A stretch of DNA of 64,000 nucleotides from JADGHX01 sp037200125. Its GTDB lineage: Bacteria; Pseudomonadota; Gammaproteobacteria; Steroidobacterales; Steroidobacteraceae. Under the pieces are notes generated by a model. That model did not search any database and was not told the origin of the DNA. It saw only the letters and a list, made by a program, of their open reading frames with translations. Below, piece by piece: positions 7,531 to 17,247 of this stretch; positions within the stretch are counted from its first letter, which is position 1; each line of letters opens with the position of its first letter. The translations under genes were made by a program, and so were the position numbers. The stretch is from positions 434,001 to 498,000 of the forward strand of contig JBBCGS010000003.1 in assembly GCA_037200125.1 (NCBI GenBank), read 5' to 3'.

Positions 7531-10500
7531 GCCACATTGCCTCGCGCATCGGCAAGGCTGCACAGCAACGCATGCGCCAGCGCACGCGCTTTTTCGTATT
7601 CGACGTCTTCGATGAGGCGCGCCAGTTCATCCACCGACTCGACGAAAGGTGTGCCCCGCGCGATACGCTGGAGCTGCCTTGCCAGGTCCAGGGATACGGC
7701 ATCGTCCTGCTCGAGACGCAGAACCATCTGCTCCAGGGCGGTCGGCATGTCAATGCGGCAGGAAGCGGAATCTCCCATGAGGATCTGCTCCGCCGCCACA
7801 CCGTCGAGAGCACCCAGCGCATGCTCCAACGCCGCACGTAACGCGGCGATCGCTTCAGGGGCCGGCAATTGCTCTCTCGCTGATTCCTCAACGTGACGCG
7901 CCGCCTGAGCGAGCGCGGATGCGCCGATACCTTCCGCGTTCGCCTTCAGCGTGTGCGCGAGCCGGAAAATCTCCTCGCGCGCCTGCACCGAGTACAGCTT
8001 GTCCAGCAGCTCCGGCGCATTGTGGTACTCGGAAACGAATCCGCGCAGTACGTTGAGATAGAAGGGCACTCTGCCCAGGTAGCGCGCCAGACCAGCTCCC
8101 GCGTCGATGCCGCTATCGGCGAGCTGCGCCAGTGGCGTCGGCAGCGGGGCGGACTTCCTCACCGCATCGGCATCGACCGCGCTGCGCGGATCGGCGGAGC
8201 GACGGCGAGGCAGCCAGCGCGCAAGGACCGCGTAGAGCCGGTCGGGATCGATGGGCTTGGTGATGTGATCGCTCATGCCGGCGGCAAGGCTCAGCTCCCG
8301 ATCGCCGGTCATCGCGTGCGCGGTCATCGCCACGATGGGCAGGTTGGCATAGCGCGAATCGGCCCGCAGGCGCTTCGTTGCGCTGATGCCGTCGAGCTCG
8401 GGCATCTGGATATCCATGAGCACGAGGTCGTACAGCTGACGCTGCACCATCTCCACGGCCTCGAGCCCGTTCACGGCCACGTCGACATCGACCTTGATCT
8501 CCTCGAGGAACTCCAGGGCCACCTGTCGATTGAGCGGACTATCTTCCGCCAGCAGGATGCGCGCGCCCCGCTGGCGCAGCAGGTCGATCGGCTTGCTCAC
8601 CCGCCTCGCACGCTCCTGGCGACGCGCTTTCAGGGCACTGCTGCCGAGCAGGCATTCGACGATGGCGTCGTGCAGAGTGGATTCGTTCACCGGCTTCGTC
8701 AGCACGTGGCTGATACCCACTTCCGCTGCTTCGGCAGCCAGGTCGTCATGGCTGTACGCCGTGACCATGAGAATGGCCATCGGAGCGCCGAAGCTGTCAT
8801 CGTGGTGAATGAGGCGTGCGGTATCCACGCCGTTCAGGCCGGGCATGTTGCAGTCGAGCAGCATGAGCGTGTAGGGATCCGGGCTGGCGCGCCCTCGGCC
8901 CAGCTCCATGAGCGCGCGCTCGCCGGACTCCACGCCAGTGGCACGCATCCCCATCTGGCTCAGCAGGCCGATGAGAATTTCGCGCGCCAGACTGTTGTCG
9001 TCCACGACCAGCGCGCGCGTGCCCTGCAGGCGATCCACTACCGGGCAGAGCTGGCCCGCATCCCCGACCGCGGCATCCACGCCCAGCGTGGCGGTGAACG
9101 TGAACTGGCTGCCCCGCCCGGGCTCGCTCGTCGCGGAGATCGTGCCGCCCATCATCTCGACGAGTTGCTTGCAGATCGCAAGTCCAAGCCCCGTGCCGCC
9201 ATACTTGCGGGTAATGGAGTCGTCTTCCTGGGTGAACGGCTCGAACAGCGCGCCGAGCCTGTCTGCGGACACGCCGGTGCCCGTATCGCTTACCGTGAAA
9301 CGCAGGCATACGCGCTGATCGTCACGGCTCTCGCAACTGACGCGCAGCGCCACTTCGCCGCGCTCGGTGAACTTCACAGCGTTGGTCGCCAGGTTGATGA
9401 TGACCTGGCCGACCCGCAGCGCGTCGCCCACGAGATAACGAGGCACATCCGGGCGAACATCGAAGAGGAGCTCCAGCCCCTTGGAATGGGCCTTGAGTGA
9501 CACGACGCCAGACACGCTCCTGAGCACGTCGAGCAGGTGGAAGCTCACGTTCTCGAGCGTCAGCCGGCCGGCCTCGATCTTCGAGAAGTCGAGAATGTCG
9601 TTGAGAATGCGCAGCAGCGATTCGGCCGACACGAAGATCTTCTCGACGTAGTCGCGCTGCTTGTCGTTGAGATCGGTCTTCAGCGCCAGGCGGCTCATGC
9701 CCATGACCGCGTTCATCGGCGTGCGGATCTCGTGGCTCATGCGGGCAAGAAAGCTGGACTTGGCTTCGTTTGCCTTGCGCGCGTCATCGATGGCGAGGGC
9801 GAGCTGCTGCGTGCGCGCGCCGACCTTGCGCTCCATGTTCTCCCGATTGTCCTCGGCTTGCTGGCTCATCACGCGAAACGTGCGAGCGAGCACTCCTATC
9901 TCATCGCGCCGCTCTTCCGGCAGAGCCAACTCTCCACTTGCCACGGCTTGGTACTCGCCGCGCGCCACGACGCTCGAAGCACGGACGAACACTTCGAGTG
10001 GGGCGACCACTTTGTTGCGCAACACGAAGTACAGCGCCAGCAGCTCGACGATCAGCGCCGCCGCGCTCAGCGCCAGGATGAACTCCGCTGTCGAAAGCGC
10101 AACGGACGTGAGCAGCGACTTGGGATAGACGGTGACGAACCACCATCCCGGGCCGTGCAGACGTGTCGCGGCGAGAAATGCCGAGCTCTCCTCGTCATCG
10201 ACCACCACGACGCGCGAAGCGCCCACACCGTGCAACGCCTTTGCCACCTGCGTGTACATCCCGACGAGCCCGGGATCCTGAGCGCGTGGACGTCCAGCAC
10301 TCCCTTGGCCGCTGCCAGCTCCTTCACCTTGTCCGGATGCGCCACGAGGCGCCCGTCGGGGCGGATGATGAAGTTCTTCGTGCCGGCCAGATGGTCGTCG
10401 AACACACGCTGGAACAGATCGTTCAGCAGGATGTCCAGGCCAAGCGTCGCGAGGTGCCGCCCGTCCTGGTCCACGGGCTGCTCGGCCGAAACCATCCAGT

Positions 10501-11208
10501 CGTTCGCGGTCGGATCGAAATAGAGCCCGGTCCACACCAGGTCGCGCTTGGGGTCGTTCTTCTGGGTAGCGACGTCCATCCATTCTTCACGCGTCATGTC
10601 GAGATCGGGCGCGGCGTTCAGGCCCCAGGGCAGGCCCGGCCAGTAGACGACGTTGAAATTCTCCGCGAATGCACGTAGACGTCGGCGAAACGGTTGACCC
10701 ACGCCGGGCCGAAACGGTCGGTCAGGCGCCACGCCAGCACCAGGCGCTTGCGCAGGTCCGCGTCGATGCGCCCCCGCTCGATGCCGACGAAGCCCGAGAT
10801 CTCGCGGCTCACCGTGCCGTCCGGGCGCTGCAGGCCCTCGAACGCCGCGCGCCGCAGCCGTGTCGAGCCATCTGGCAGTGTCTCGTAAAGCTTGCTGAAC
10901 TCCGCCGCGTCCGGCTCGCGCATGGCGCGGTAGTCTTCCAGGAAAACCCGCTTCATCGTCCCGAGGTTGTCGGTCGCGAGCTGGAAGATGGCGCTTTCCT
11001 TGGCGCCCCGCTCGGCGATGTACTTGCTGAGCTTGTCCTGGGTTTCCTCGGTCAACGCATTCACGATGTGCAAGTAGGAAACGATCGTGACTACGAGCAC
11101 CACTGCCGTGATGCGCAGGGACATCTGCAGCAGAGTGCGCGCCGTGAGCGAATCCCTGAAGCGAATGTCGGGCGGCTGGCTCGCAACTTGCGTCTCACCG
11201 CGAGTCAC
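7527..11208 (-). pseudogene. Hybrid sensor histidine kinase, split by two frameshifts
   Basis: The reading frame starts with GTG at 11208 (GTGA overlap with the upstream regulator) and runs through a membrane helix (LRITAVVLVVTIVSYLHIV) and a periplasmic sensor region of Cache type. It shifts frame near 10675 and again near 10280. After that come a second membrane helix (LIVELLALYFVL), HAMP, HisKA (MSHEIRTPMNAVMGM), HATPase, two receiver domains and a C-terminal HPt domain (LAHTLKANAEGIGA). Both shifts fit single missing bases, and the protein sequence is conserved on either side. Either the sequence has two errors or the sensor half was recently inactivated. The kinase, receiver and HPt part alone remains open from about 10260 to 7527. 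Confidence 0.8.
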
Positions 11209-12314
11209 TGCAGCGCTCCTGAGTGGACGCGGATGGTCCGCTTCTCCAGCGAATCCTGGAACTTCCGGATGTGGGAGATCACGTTGGGCGTGAGCTCGAT
11301 ACCCCGGGGCACGATCACCACGCCATCGCGCGTACATACGTCCGCTGCAACGAACGATCCGGGGACGAGGCGATCCGCGGGCTGCTCTTCCGCCACACTC
11401 TCCGCTGAACCACTGCAAAGCCAGCGCCCGCACGCGTCCAGGAACTCCGCGTCGTAACGACCCGTCCGCGCGCGCATCGTGTCGAGCGCGAGTCCCGCCG
11501 CATGTCCGCGGGCCTCGAGCGCATCGAAGTCCATGGCGAAGCGCAGCAGCCGCGCGCCAGCCGGGCCGCCCCCTTCGGCAAGGCCCGCCAGTATCTCCAG
11601 CACCGGCTCCAGCCGCGGGATGTTCAGGAGCAGGTTGCGCGCATTCAGTACCCCGGCGCTGACCTCGCGCTCGTCCTCATCGTCCAGAGACTCGCCGCTG
11701 TACAGTTTCATCAGCGTGGCGCCGCTCAGGCCGATGCAGCCGAGCTGGCAGAGCAGCGCGGCGGCTTCCACGGGCCACCTCGGCTCCAGGCCAGCCTCGC
11801 GCGCGATACCCTGCGCGATGCGTTTCAGACGCTGCGCGCGCCCGAAGGCCACGGGTTCGACCAGGGAGAGCACGTCGAGCAGCGATTTGAGACAGCCGAG
11901 CAGCGTTTGCTGTAGCAACACCTTCTCCGCAGTCAGAAGCTGGTGCTGCTTCACTGCCACTTCGAACGCGGAGAGCAGGTCATCGGGCCCGCAGGGCTTG
12001 GTCAGGAAGCGGAAGATCTGGCCCTTATTCACCGCGGCGATCGCGGACTCCATGTCGGAATATCCGGTGAGCAGCATGCGCACCGCGCTGGGCGCCATCA
12101 CCTTCACCTGCGCGAGGAACGCCGCGCCGTCCATGACCGGCATGCGCATGTCGGATACCACCACCGCGACACGTGGCATCTCCCGCAACAACTGCAGGCC
12201 GGTAGCACCGCTCGTGGCGGTGTGCACGCGGTAACGGGCAGCGAGAAGGTCTTCGAGTCCCTCGACGACCTGCGGCTCGTCATCGACACACAGGATCTCA
12301 ACTTGCTCAGCCAT
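11205..12314 (-). CDS. Response regulator with degenerate HD-GYP-like output domain
   Basis: 369 residues from MAEQVEILCVDDE, whose start overlaps the upstream kinase stop by 8 bases. Residues 1-125 are a receiver domain (VVVSDMRMPVMDG; FLTKPCG). Residues about 150-300 align in layout with RpfG-type HD-GYP phosphodiesterases, but the metal-binding HD is replaced (AALLCQLGCIGL where LLHDIGKIG is usual) and no HHE..DG.GYP motif is present. It is therefore unlikely to degrade c-di-GMP. I infer a binding or scaffold role. It is followed by the frameshifted hybrid kinase through a GTGA overlap. Confidence 0.8.
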   Translation of the reverse strand: MAEQVEILCVDDEPQVVEGLEDLLAARYRVHTATSGATGLQLLREMPRVAVVVSDMRMPVMDGAAFLAQVKVMAPSAVRMLLTGYSDMESAIAAVNKGQIFRFLTKPCGPDDLLSAFEVAVKQHQLLTAEKVLLQQTLLGCLKSLLDVLSLVEPVAFGRAQRLKRIAQGIAREAGLEPRWPVEAAALLCQLGCIGLSGATLMKLYSGESLDDEDEREVSAGVLNARNLLLNIPRLEPVLEILAGLAEGGGPAGARLLRFAMDFDALEARGHAAGLALDTMRARTGRYDAEFLDACGRWLCSGSAESVAEEQPADRLVPGSFVAADVCTRDGVVIVPRGIELTPNVISHIRKFQDSLEKRTIRVHSGALQ

Positions 12315-13668
12315 GTTTTCTTGCTCTCGACTCGGGTTCGGGCTGCGCCTCTTCGCGGGGCGGGGAGTCCGCCTTGCGCTTGTCGAGTGGCAGCCGGATG
12401 GTGAAAGTCGTGCCCTGTCCGGGCTCGCTGTCCAGGTGAATCGTCCCACCATGCCGATCGACGATGACGGAGCGCGCGATGGCGAGCCCCTGGCCGGTGC
12501 CCTTGCCGATCGGCTTGGTCGTGAAGAAGGGATCGAATATGCGATGCCGGATGCTTTCGGGGACGCCGCACCCGGTGTCCGCCAGCGTGACGACAGCATC
12601 CCCCGCATCGACGCGCGTGCAGATGCGTATCGTGCCCACGCCGCGACCCGCCTGCTCGATGGCGTGGGCCGCGTTGATGATGAGGTTCACGAACACCTGG
12701 CTGAGCTCGCCGCCCTGGCACCACACGGCCGGCAACTCGCCCAGATCCGTTTCCACCACGGCGACATGCTTGTACTCGCTGCGGCAGATGGTGAGTGAAG
12801 TCGCGAGCAGCTGGTTGAGATTCGTCTTCGTGCGGCTGGCCTTGTCGGGGTGGGAGAACTCCCGTAACGCGTGCACGATGCGCGTCACATTGCCAACACC
12901 GAGCTGCGTGCGCCCGAACGCGCGGGCGATCTGAGCCTCCAGCTCGCCAACTCGCGCCGCCGCCTCCGGCGCCTCCACGGCGCGCGCGAGCTGCAGGAGA
13001 TCCTGAATCCGTTTCTCCAGAACGTGCACGCTGTCCGAGATGTACTGCAGCGGGGTGTTGATCTCATGCGCAATACCCGCAGAGAGATGTCCCAGCGACT
13101 GCAGTTTGTCCGACAGACGCAGCCTGTTCTCCAGCTCTTCGCAGCGCTCTTCGGCTCGGCGCTGATCCGTGATGTCGGTCATGAATCCCTCCAGGAGGAC
13201 GGGCGCGCCGTCCTCTTCCTTGAGCACGTGGACCGAAACGAGCACTTTGGCGACGGTGCCGTCCTTGCGCCTGAGCGGCAACTCGCGGACGCGTGCACGC
13301 GGATCGACTGCCAATCGCTTCATCTCCGCGGTACGCACGGCGGCGTCGACGTACAGATCCGCCGCAGTTCGTTGCCGCAGCTCCTGCTCCGACTCGTAAC
13401 CCAGCATCCGCACGGTTGCCGTGTTGGCCGAGACGATCTCGCCGGAGAACCGCGTGACGAGAATCGCGGTACCGACATTGTCGAAAAGCCGTGCGTAGCC
13501 CTGGCGGGCCGCGTTGCCGAGGGCCAGACCATTCTTGTTCTTCCGGAACAGCGCGTCGTACCGCCGCTCCGAGCGCACGAGGGCGCGTGCACAATGACGC
13601 GCCCCGTAAACCGCAAATGCGGCTGCCGCGGCAAACAGTCCCGCAAGCACGTAGCCGAGGAGAGGCAT
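12307..13668 (-). CDS. PAS-domain sensor histidine kinase
   Basis: 453 residues from the ATG at 13668, which overlaps the preceding stop by one base (TGATG); a GTG one codon earlier is possible. There is one N-terminal membrane helix (LLGYVLAGLFAAAAAFAVYG), a PAS domain at about 60-175, a phospho-acceptor HisKA segment LGHLSAGIAHEINTPLQYIS, and a HATPase domain with VNLIINAAHAIEQ, DTGCGVP and GTGQGLAIARS. The IAHEINTPLQ form is typical of kinases that partner response regulators without a DNA-binding domain. The likely partner is the regulator encoded next. Confidence 0.9.
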   Translation of the reverse strand: MPLLGYVLAGLFAAAAAFAVYGARHCARALVRSERRYDALFRKNKNGLALGNAARQGYARLFDNVGTAILVTRFSGEIVSANTATVRMLGYESEQELRQRTAADLYVDAAVRTAEMKRLAVDPRARVRELPLRRKDGTVAKVLVSVHVLKEEDGAPVLLEGFMTDITDQRRAEERCEELENRLRLSDKLQSLGHLSAGIAHEINTPLQYISDSVHVLEKRIQDLLQLARAVEAPEAAARVGELEAQIARAFGRTQLGVGNVTRIVHALREFSHPDKASRTKTNLNQLLATSLTICRSEYKHVAVVETDLGELPAVWCQGGELSQVFVNLIINAAHAIEQAGRGVGTIRICTRVDAGDAVVTLADTGCGVPESIRHRIFDPFFTTKPIGKGTGQGLAIARSVIVDRHGGTIHLDSEPGQGTTFTIRLPLDKRKADSPPREEAQPEPESRARKHG

Positions 13669-15254
13669 CACCCCACCGCCAGTCTGGGATACGGCGCGCT
13701 CATCTGCTCGAGCAGCAGCCCGGCTTCAGCCGCGGGCATGGGGCGCGCACTCAGGAATCCCTGGTAGAGATCGCAGCCGGCAAGCCTCAGAAGATCGCGT
13801 TGCTCGGCTGTTTCCACGCCCTCCGCCACGCACGAGACCTCCAGGTAATGCAGCAGGTCGACGATCGTCTTCACGAGACCGAAGTCGCGCGCATCGACCG
13901 CGAGCCGCGCGACGAACGACCGGTCGAGCTTCACCCCCTGGAACGCCAGGGCCCGCAGATAGCTCAACGAGGAATAGCCGGTGCCGAAGTCGTCCAGCCA
14001 CACGGCGACGCCGAGCTCCTTCAACGTGCTGATGAGCTGGGAGGCGCGAGCGACATCGGCGATCACCGTGCTCTCCACCACCTCCAGCTTGAGCAACCGC
14101 GGCGGGACGGCGAACTCCGCGAGAAGCTCGGCGATCTCGCCCGCCAGGTTGGTGTCACTGAAGGACTCCGCAGGCAGGTTGGCGCTGACGAAAAAGTCCG
14201 CCCCGTAAGCGGTATTCCATTCGACCGCCTGCCGCGCAACGTCGCGCAGCACCCAATGCGTGATCTCCGCCACGAGCCCGCTCTCGTGCGCGATCGGTAG
14301 AAACCGGCCGGGCAGGATGAGCCCTTCGGTGGGGTGCCGCCATCGCAGCAGGGCCTCGAAACCCGCGACGGCTTGCGAGCGGACGTCGAACACGGGCTGG
14401 TACCACATCACCAGTTCCTGGCGCTCGATCGCCCGCCGCAGGTCGCATTCGAGCTGCATGCGGCCGGCTACCTCGTCAGCCGTGCGGGCCTGGAACACAC
14501 AGAGACCGCTGCCGTCCTTGGCAGCACGACTCATGGCGAACGTGGCGTGCTTCAGCACTTCGTCGGCCTCCTGCCAGCCGCTTTCGACGGTCACGACGCC
14601 AACGGCGGGTTCAAGATGAAAGCGTCTGTTGTCCACCTCGCACGGCTTGCGCAAAGCCTCGGACATGAGTTTCGCAAGCGTTCTAGCGCCCGACTCGTCG
14701 CGCACTCCGGTGACCACCATCGCAAATTGCGTATCGGCGACGCGCGACAGAAAATCCTGCGGCTCCAGCATGAGCTCGATGCGCCGCGCGGCCTGAAGCA
14801 GCAGCCGGTCCACAATCGCGTGGCCGTAAGCGTCGGAGACGCGCTGGAGCTTCTCGAAGCCAACAGTAAACACAGCCACTCGGCGTCCGGATGCGCGCCG
14901 CATCCGTCGCAGCATCCTGTCGAGGGCTTCCAGGCAGGCCTTCCGATTCGGCAAGCCGGTAACCGGTTCGCGCAACGTGACGGTGAGTAGCTGGGCATGC
15001 AGCTTCTCCACCTCGGACCGCGCTTCTCCCAGTTGCCGACTACGGCGATCGAGACGGGTTCCCACGCGCGCAACCTGTTCGCGAAGGCGCCGGGTGCGGT
15101 GCGCTGCATAGAACTGCGCGACGCCCCAGGTACAACCGATCGCGAACGCTCCCCAGAAGAGCATGGAGAGACCGAGCTCCGATGGCCACGCGGGCCGCCC
15201 CGCCCACGCGATGATCCGAAGCCACACTTCCTCTGTCGATGCAGGTATATCCAT
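13668..15254 (-). CDS. c-di-GMP phosphodiesterase with degenerate GGDEF and intact EAL domain
   Basis: 528 residues and the first gene of the signalling operon. One membrane helix (LSMLFWGAFAIGCTWGVA) and a coiled coil precede a GGDEF domain at about 95-260, in which the catalytic motif reads ADTQF, so cyclase activity is not expected. The EAL domain (about 270-520) keeps GFEALLRWRHP, the Asn in SANLPAE, LKLEVVEST, DDFGTGYSSL, the Lys in GVKLDRSF and AEGVET, all needed for c-di-GMP hydrolysis. It is anchored in the inner membrane. Confidence 0.9.
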   Translation of the reverse strand: MDIPASTEEVWLRIIAWAGRPAWPSELGLSMLFWGAFAIGCTWGVAQFYAAHRTRRLREQVARVGTRLDRRSRQLGEARSEVEKLHAQLLTVTLREPVTGLPNRKACLEALDRMLRRMRRASGRRVAVFTVGFEKLQRVSDAYGHAIVDRLLLQAARRIELMLEPQDFLSRVADTQFAMVVTGVRDESGARTLAKLMSEALRKPCEVDNRRFHLEPAVGVVTVESGWQEADEVLKHATFAMSRAAKDGSGLCVFQARTADEVAGRMQLECDLRRAIERQELVMWYQPVFDVRSQAVAGFEALLRWRHPTEGLILPGRFLPIAHESGLVAEITHWVLRDVARQAVEWNTAYGADFFVSANLPAESFSDTNLAGEIAELLAEFAVPPRLLKLEVVESTVIADVARASQLISTLKELGVAVWLDDFGTGYSSLSYLRALAFQGVKLDRSFVARLAVDARDFGLVKTIVDLLHYLEVSCVAEGVETAEQRDLLRLAGCDLYQGFLSARPMPAAEAGLLLEQMSAPYPRLAVG

Positions 15255-15420
15255 TGTCCAGTTCGCTCCGCTCGAGGACGCGAGTTCCTGTGGGAACGGC
15301 GTCCTTCGGTTGGCTCAAGCAGACCGCAATCTGAACGTTGGATCGAGTATGCGAATCACAGCGCGCTCGGCGCCGACGCAGCGGTGGCTGCGATTGGTGG
15401 GAAATACCTACGATCGCAAT

Positions 15421-15490
15421 CGTGCGGGTGCGGCAAGCAACGCAGACGTACCGATATCCGTACCTGCATCACAATCGGCGCACCCGCACG
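15421..15490. repeat. 12-base perfect inverted repeat, 46-base loop
   Basis: CGTGCGGGTGCG at 15421-15432 is mirrored exactly by CGCACCCGCACG at 15479-15490. It begins 4 bases beyond the marR stop codon and lies 167 bases upstream of the phosphodiesterase start. It could terminate the marR transcript or act as a leader structure for the signalling operon. The loop is long for a standard terminator and no T-run is present. Confidence 0.4.
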
Positions 15491-15493
15491 CGT

Positions 15494-16027
15494 CTATCGG
15501 CCGCCAGCATCCTCCGGAAGCAGGCGAGCGAGCAGCTCGATGAGCTGCCGGCGCTCCAGCGTGGTGATCGAAGCGCTCCAGCGCTGCTCGAGCCGCTGCG
15601 CTTCGCGGGTGAGCGCTGCAAGCTGGCCGACGCCGGCAGGCGTGAGATAGACACCCAGCCGACGGCGGTCGGTGTCCGAGCGCTTGCGCGATACGAGTCC
15701 GGCGCTGTCCAGGCGCTCGAGAAGCTCCGAGACGCTCGACTTGTCCAGGAACAGGAACCGTGCGAGCTCGCCGGGAGAGACGCCAGGGTTGGCGCCGACC
15801 AGCGCGAGCACGTCATACGTTCCACGTGGCATCGCATCGATGTTCCCGGCGCTCCATGCCTGGTGCAGCCTCGAATGGGTACGTGCCACGAAGAACGCGA
15901 TCGAGTCCGCGAGGAGGCCCGGACTGAGCGCTGGAGAGACTTCGTCCCGCGCATCCGCTACCGACCGTTCTTGCGGGCATTCCTGCCGACTATCGGTCGT
16001 CTCGCCGTCCGGATCGGGCTTCGTCAA
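15494..16027 (-). CDS. MarR-family transcriptional regulator
   Basis: About 177 residues. The start is uncertain: TTG at 16027 overlaps the stop of the PAS gene as TTGA, and GTG at 16042 is an alternative. The winged-helix part is clear: GTYDVLALVGANPGVSPGELARFLFLDKSSVSELLERLDSAGLV is the recognition region, followed by the wing SRKRSDTDRRRLGVYLTPAG. MarR dimers usually repress nearby genes and are released by small ligands. It is co-transcribed with the PAS protein. A palindrome at 17317-17344, ahead of both genes, is a candidate operator. Confidence 0.88.
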   Translation of the reverse strand: MTKPDPDGETTDSRQECPQERSVADARDEVSPALSPGLLADSIAFFVARTHSRLHQAWSAGNIDAMPRGTYDVLALVGANPGVSPGELARFLFLDKSSVSELLERLDSAGLVSRKRSDTDRRRLGVYLTPAGVGQLAALTREAQRLEQRWSASITTLERRQLIELLARLLPEDAGGR

Positions 16028-17247
16028 CGTTTCTGCTTCCACCTGGAGATATCCATTCCAAACACAATGACTCCTTCTACACCGATGTCTGTCACGACGG
16101 GTGCATAGGTCAACTCGTAGTACTGACCCTGCCATGACGCATCGCCTTCCGCGGGAAACTCCTGGGCGACTCGCTGGCCGCCGAGCGCACGATGCATGTT
16201 GGCGTTCATCACCTTGCGCCACTTGCTCGGGTGCGTGCAAAAGTGCGCTTCCTCGCCCAGGGACGGCTCCATCGAATACAACTGTCGCACGAGCAGCGCA
16301 CAGGCCGGACTGAAGTAGGTATAGCGGAGCTTGCGATCCACCGCGTAAACGGGGCCATCGATGGCCTCGGCCAGCGCATGCAGGATGCCGGCTTTCTGAA
16401 AAGGCATCGACGGACCGGCGATGCCGGACGTGTAGTCCATCTCCACGCCGTACAACCGCCGGGCGGAGCTTTCGCGCGAGTCGGACAGCATCGTCGCGCG
16501 AGCGAGCATCACACGCGATCCGCTGCGGGGGAGCTTGAGCTCGTAGCTCGTTTCGAGCTCGCCGCCCTGCTCGACCATGCGGGTCATGCCGTCCAGGAAT
16601 GCGGCACGATGCGAGGCGGTGAGCGGCTTGAGGAAGTTTTGCAGCGTGGCGTTGCGCAGGTCGCGCCGAACGCCGCGCGCCTCGAACAGGGCCGCGGACC
16701 ACTGCATCGGGCTCTGCATCCAGTCGCCTCCGTCTGCGATGACGATCTGCCAGCTCGCAAGCCGCGCCATGCGCTGGATGGCGCGAACGTTGTCCGACTC
16801 TTCGAGAACCGTGCGCACGCCACTCCGCCGGTCGGCCAACTCCAGAACGGCAAATGCAAGCCAGGTGGGCACACCATACTCACCGTCGACGCGCGCCACT
16901 TTGGCGAGAACACGCTGGCTGCGCCCGGGCTCCTTCTTCAACATCAGCTCGGTCTGGTGCGTGCCGCCGTCGCGAGCGACGGCATCCACGAATGCGAGAT
17001 CGCTGGAGCCGGGTGTGCCTAATGCCTCCTGCAAGGATTCCGCCGCCGCATCGCCGTCCAGCCCGAACAGCCTGCGCCCGGTGCTGTTTACGAAAAGCAG
17101 TTGGCCCGCGAGCGTCGCCAGCCCTATCGCAGCGGGCGCATGTTGAAGTGAGAGGGACGCGTCGGGGCGCGCCGGAGCGGGCCCCGACTCAGGTTGCCCG
17201 CCGCCTCGGGGCGCGTCGTCATCCGATATTCCCTTTGGATCTGGCAT
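16024..17247 (-). CDS. PAS-domain protein without an output domain
   Basis: 407 residues. At least two PAS-like folds can be made out: about 35-140 (HAPAAIGLATLAGQLLFVNS) and about 285-400 (ALAEAIDGPVYAVDRKLRYTYF ending GVIVFGMDISRWKQKR). The middle segment is PAS-like too (WQIVIADGG...ALFEARGVRRDL). No kinase, GGDEF or DNA-binding domain follows, so it may feed its signal to the MarR protein encoded by the overlapping next gene. There is no signal peptide, so it is probably cytosolic. Confidence 0.75.
   Translation of the reverse strand: MPDPKGISDDDAPRGGGQPESGPAPARPDASLSLQHAPAAIGLATLAGQLLFVNSTGRRLFGLDGDAAAESLQEALGTPGSSDLAFVDAVARDGGTHQTELMLKKEPGRSQRVLAKVARVDGEYGVPTWLAFAVLELADRRSGVRTVLEESDNVRAIQRMARLASWQIVIADGGDWMQSPMQWSAALFEARGVRRDLRNATLQNFLKPLTASHRAAFLDGMTRMVEQGGELETSYELKLPRSGSRVMLARATMLSDSRESSARRLYGVEMDYTSGIAGPSMPFQKAGILHALAEAIDGPVYAVDRKLRYTYFSPACALLVRQLYSMEPSLGEEAHFCTHPSKWRKVMNANMHRALGGQRVAQEFPAEGDASWQGQYYELTYAPVVTDIGVEGVIVFGMDISRWKQKR

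Noticed and set aside
7893..9500. Open frame of over 500 codons on the plus strand
   Set aside because: Antisense to the well-defined kinase and receiver domains of the hybrid kinase gene.
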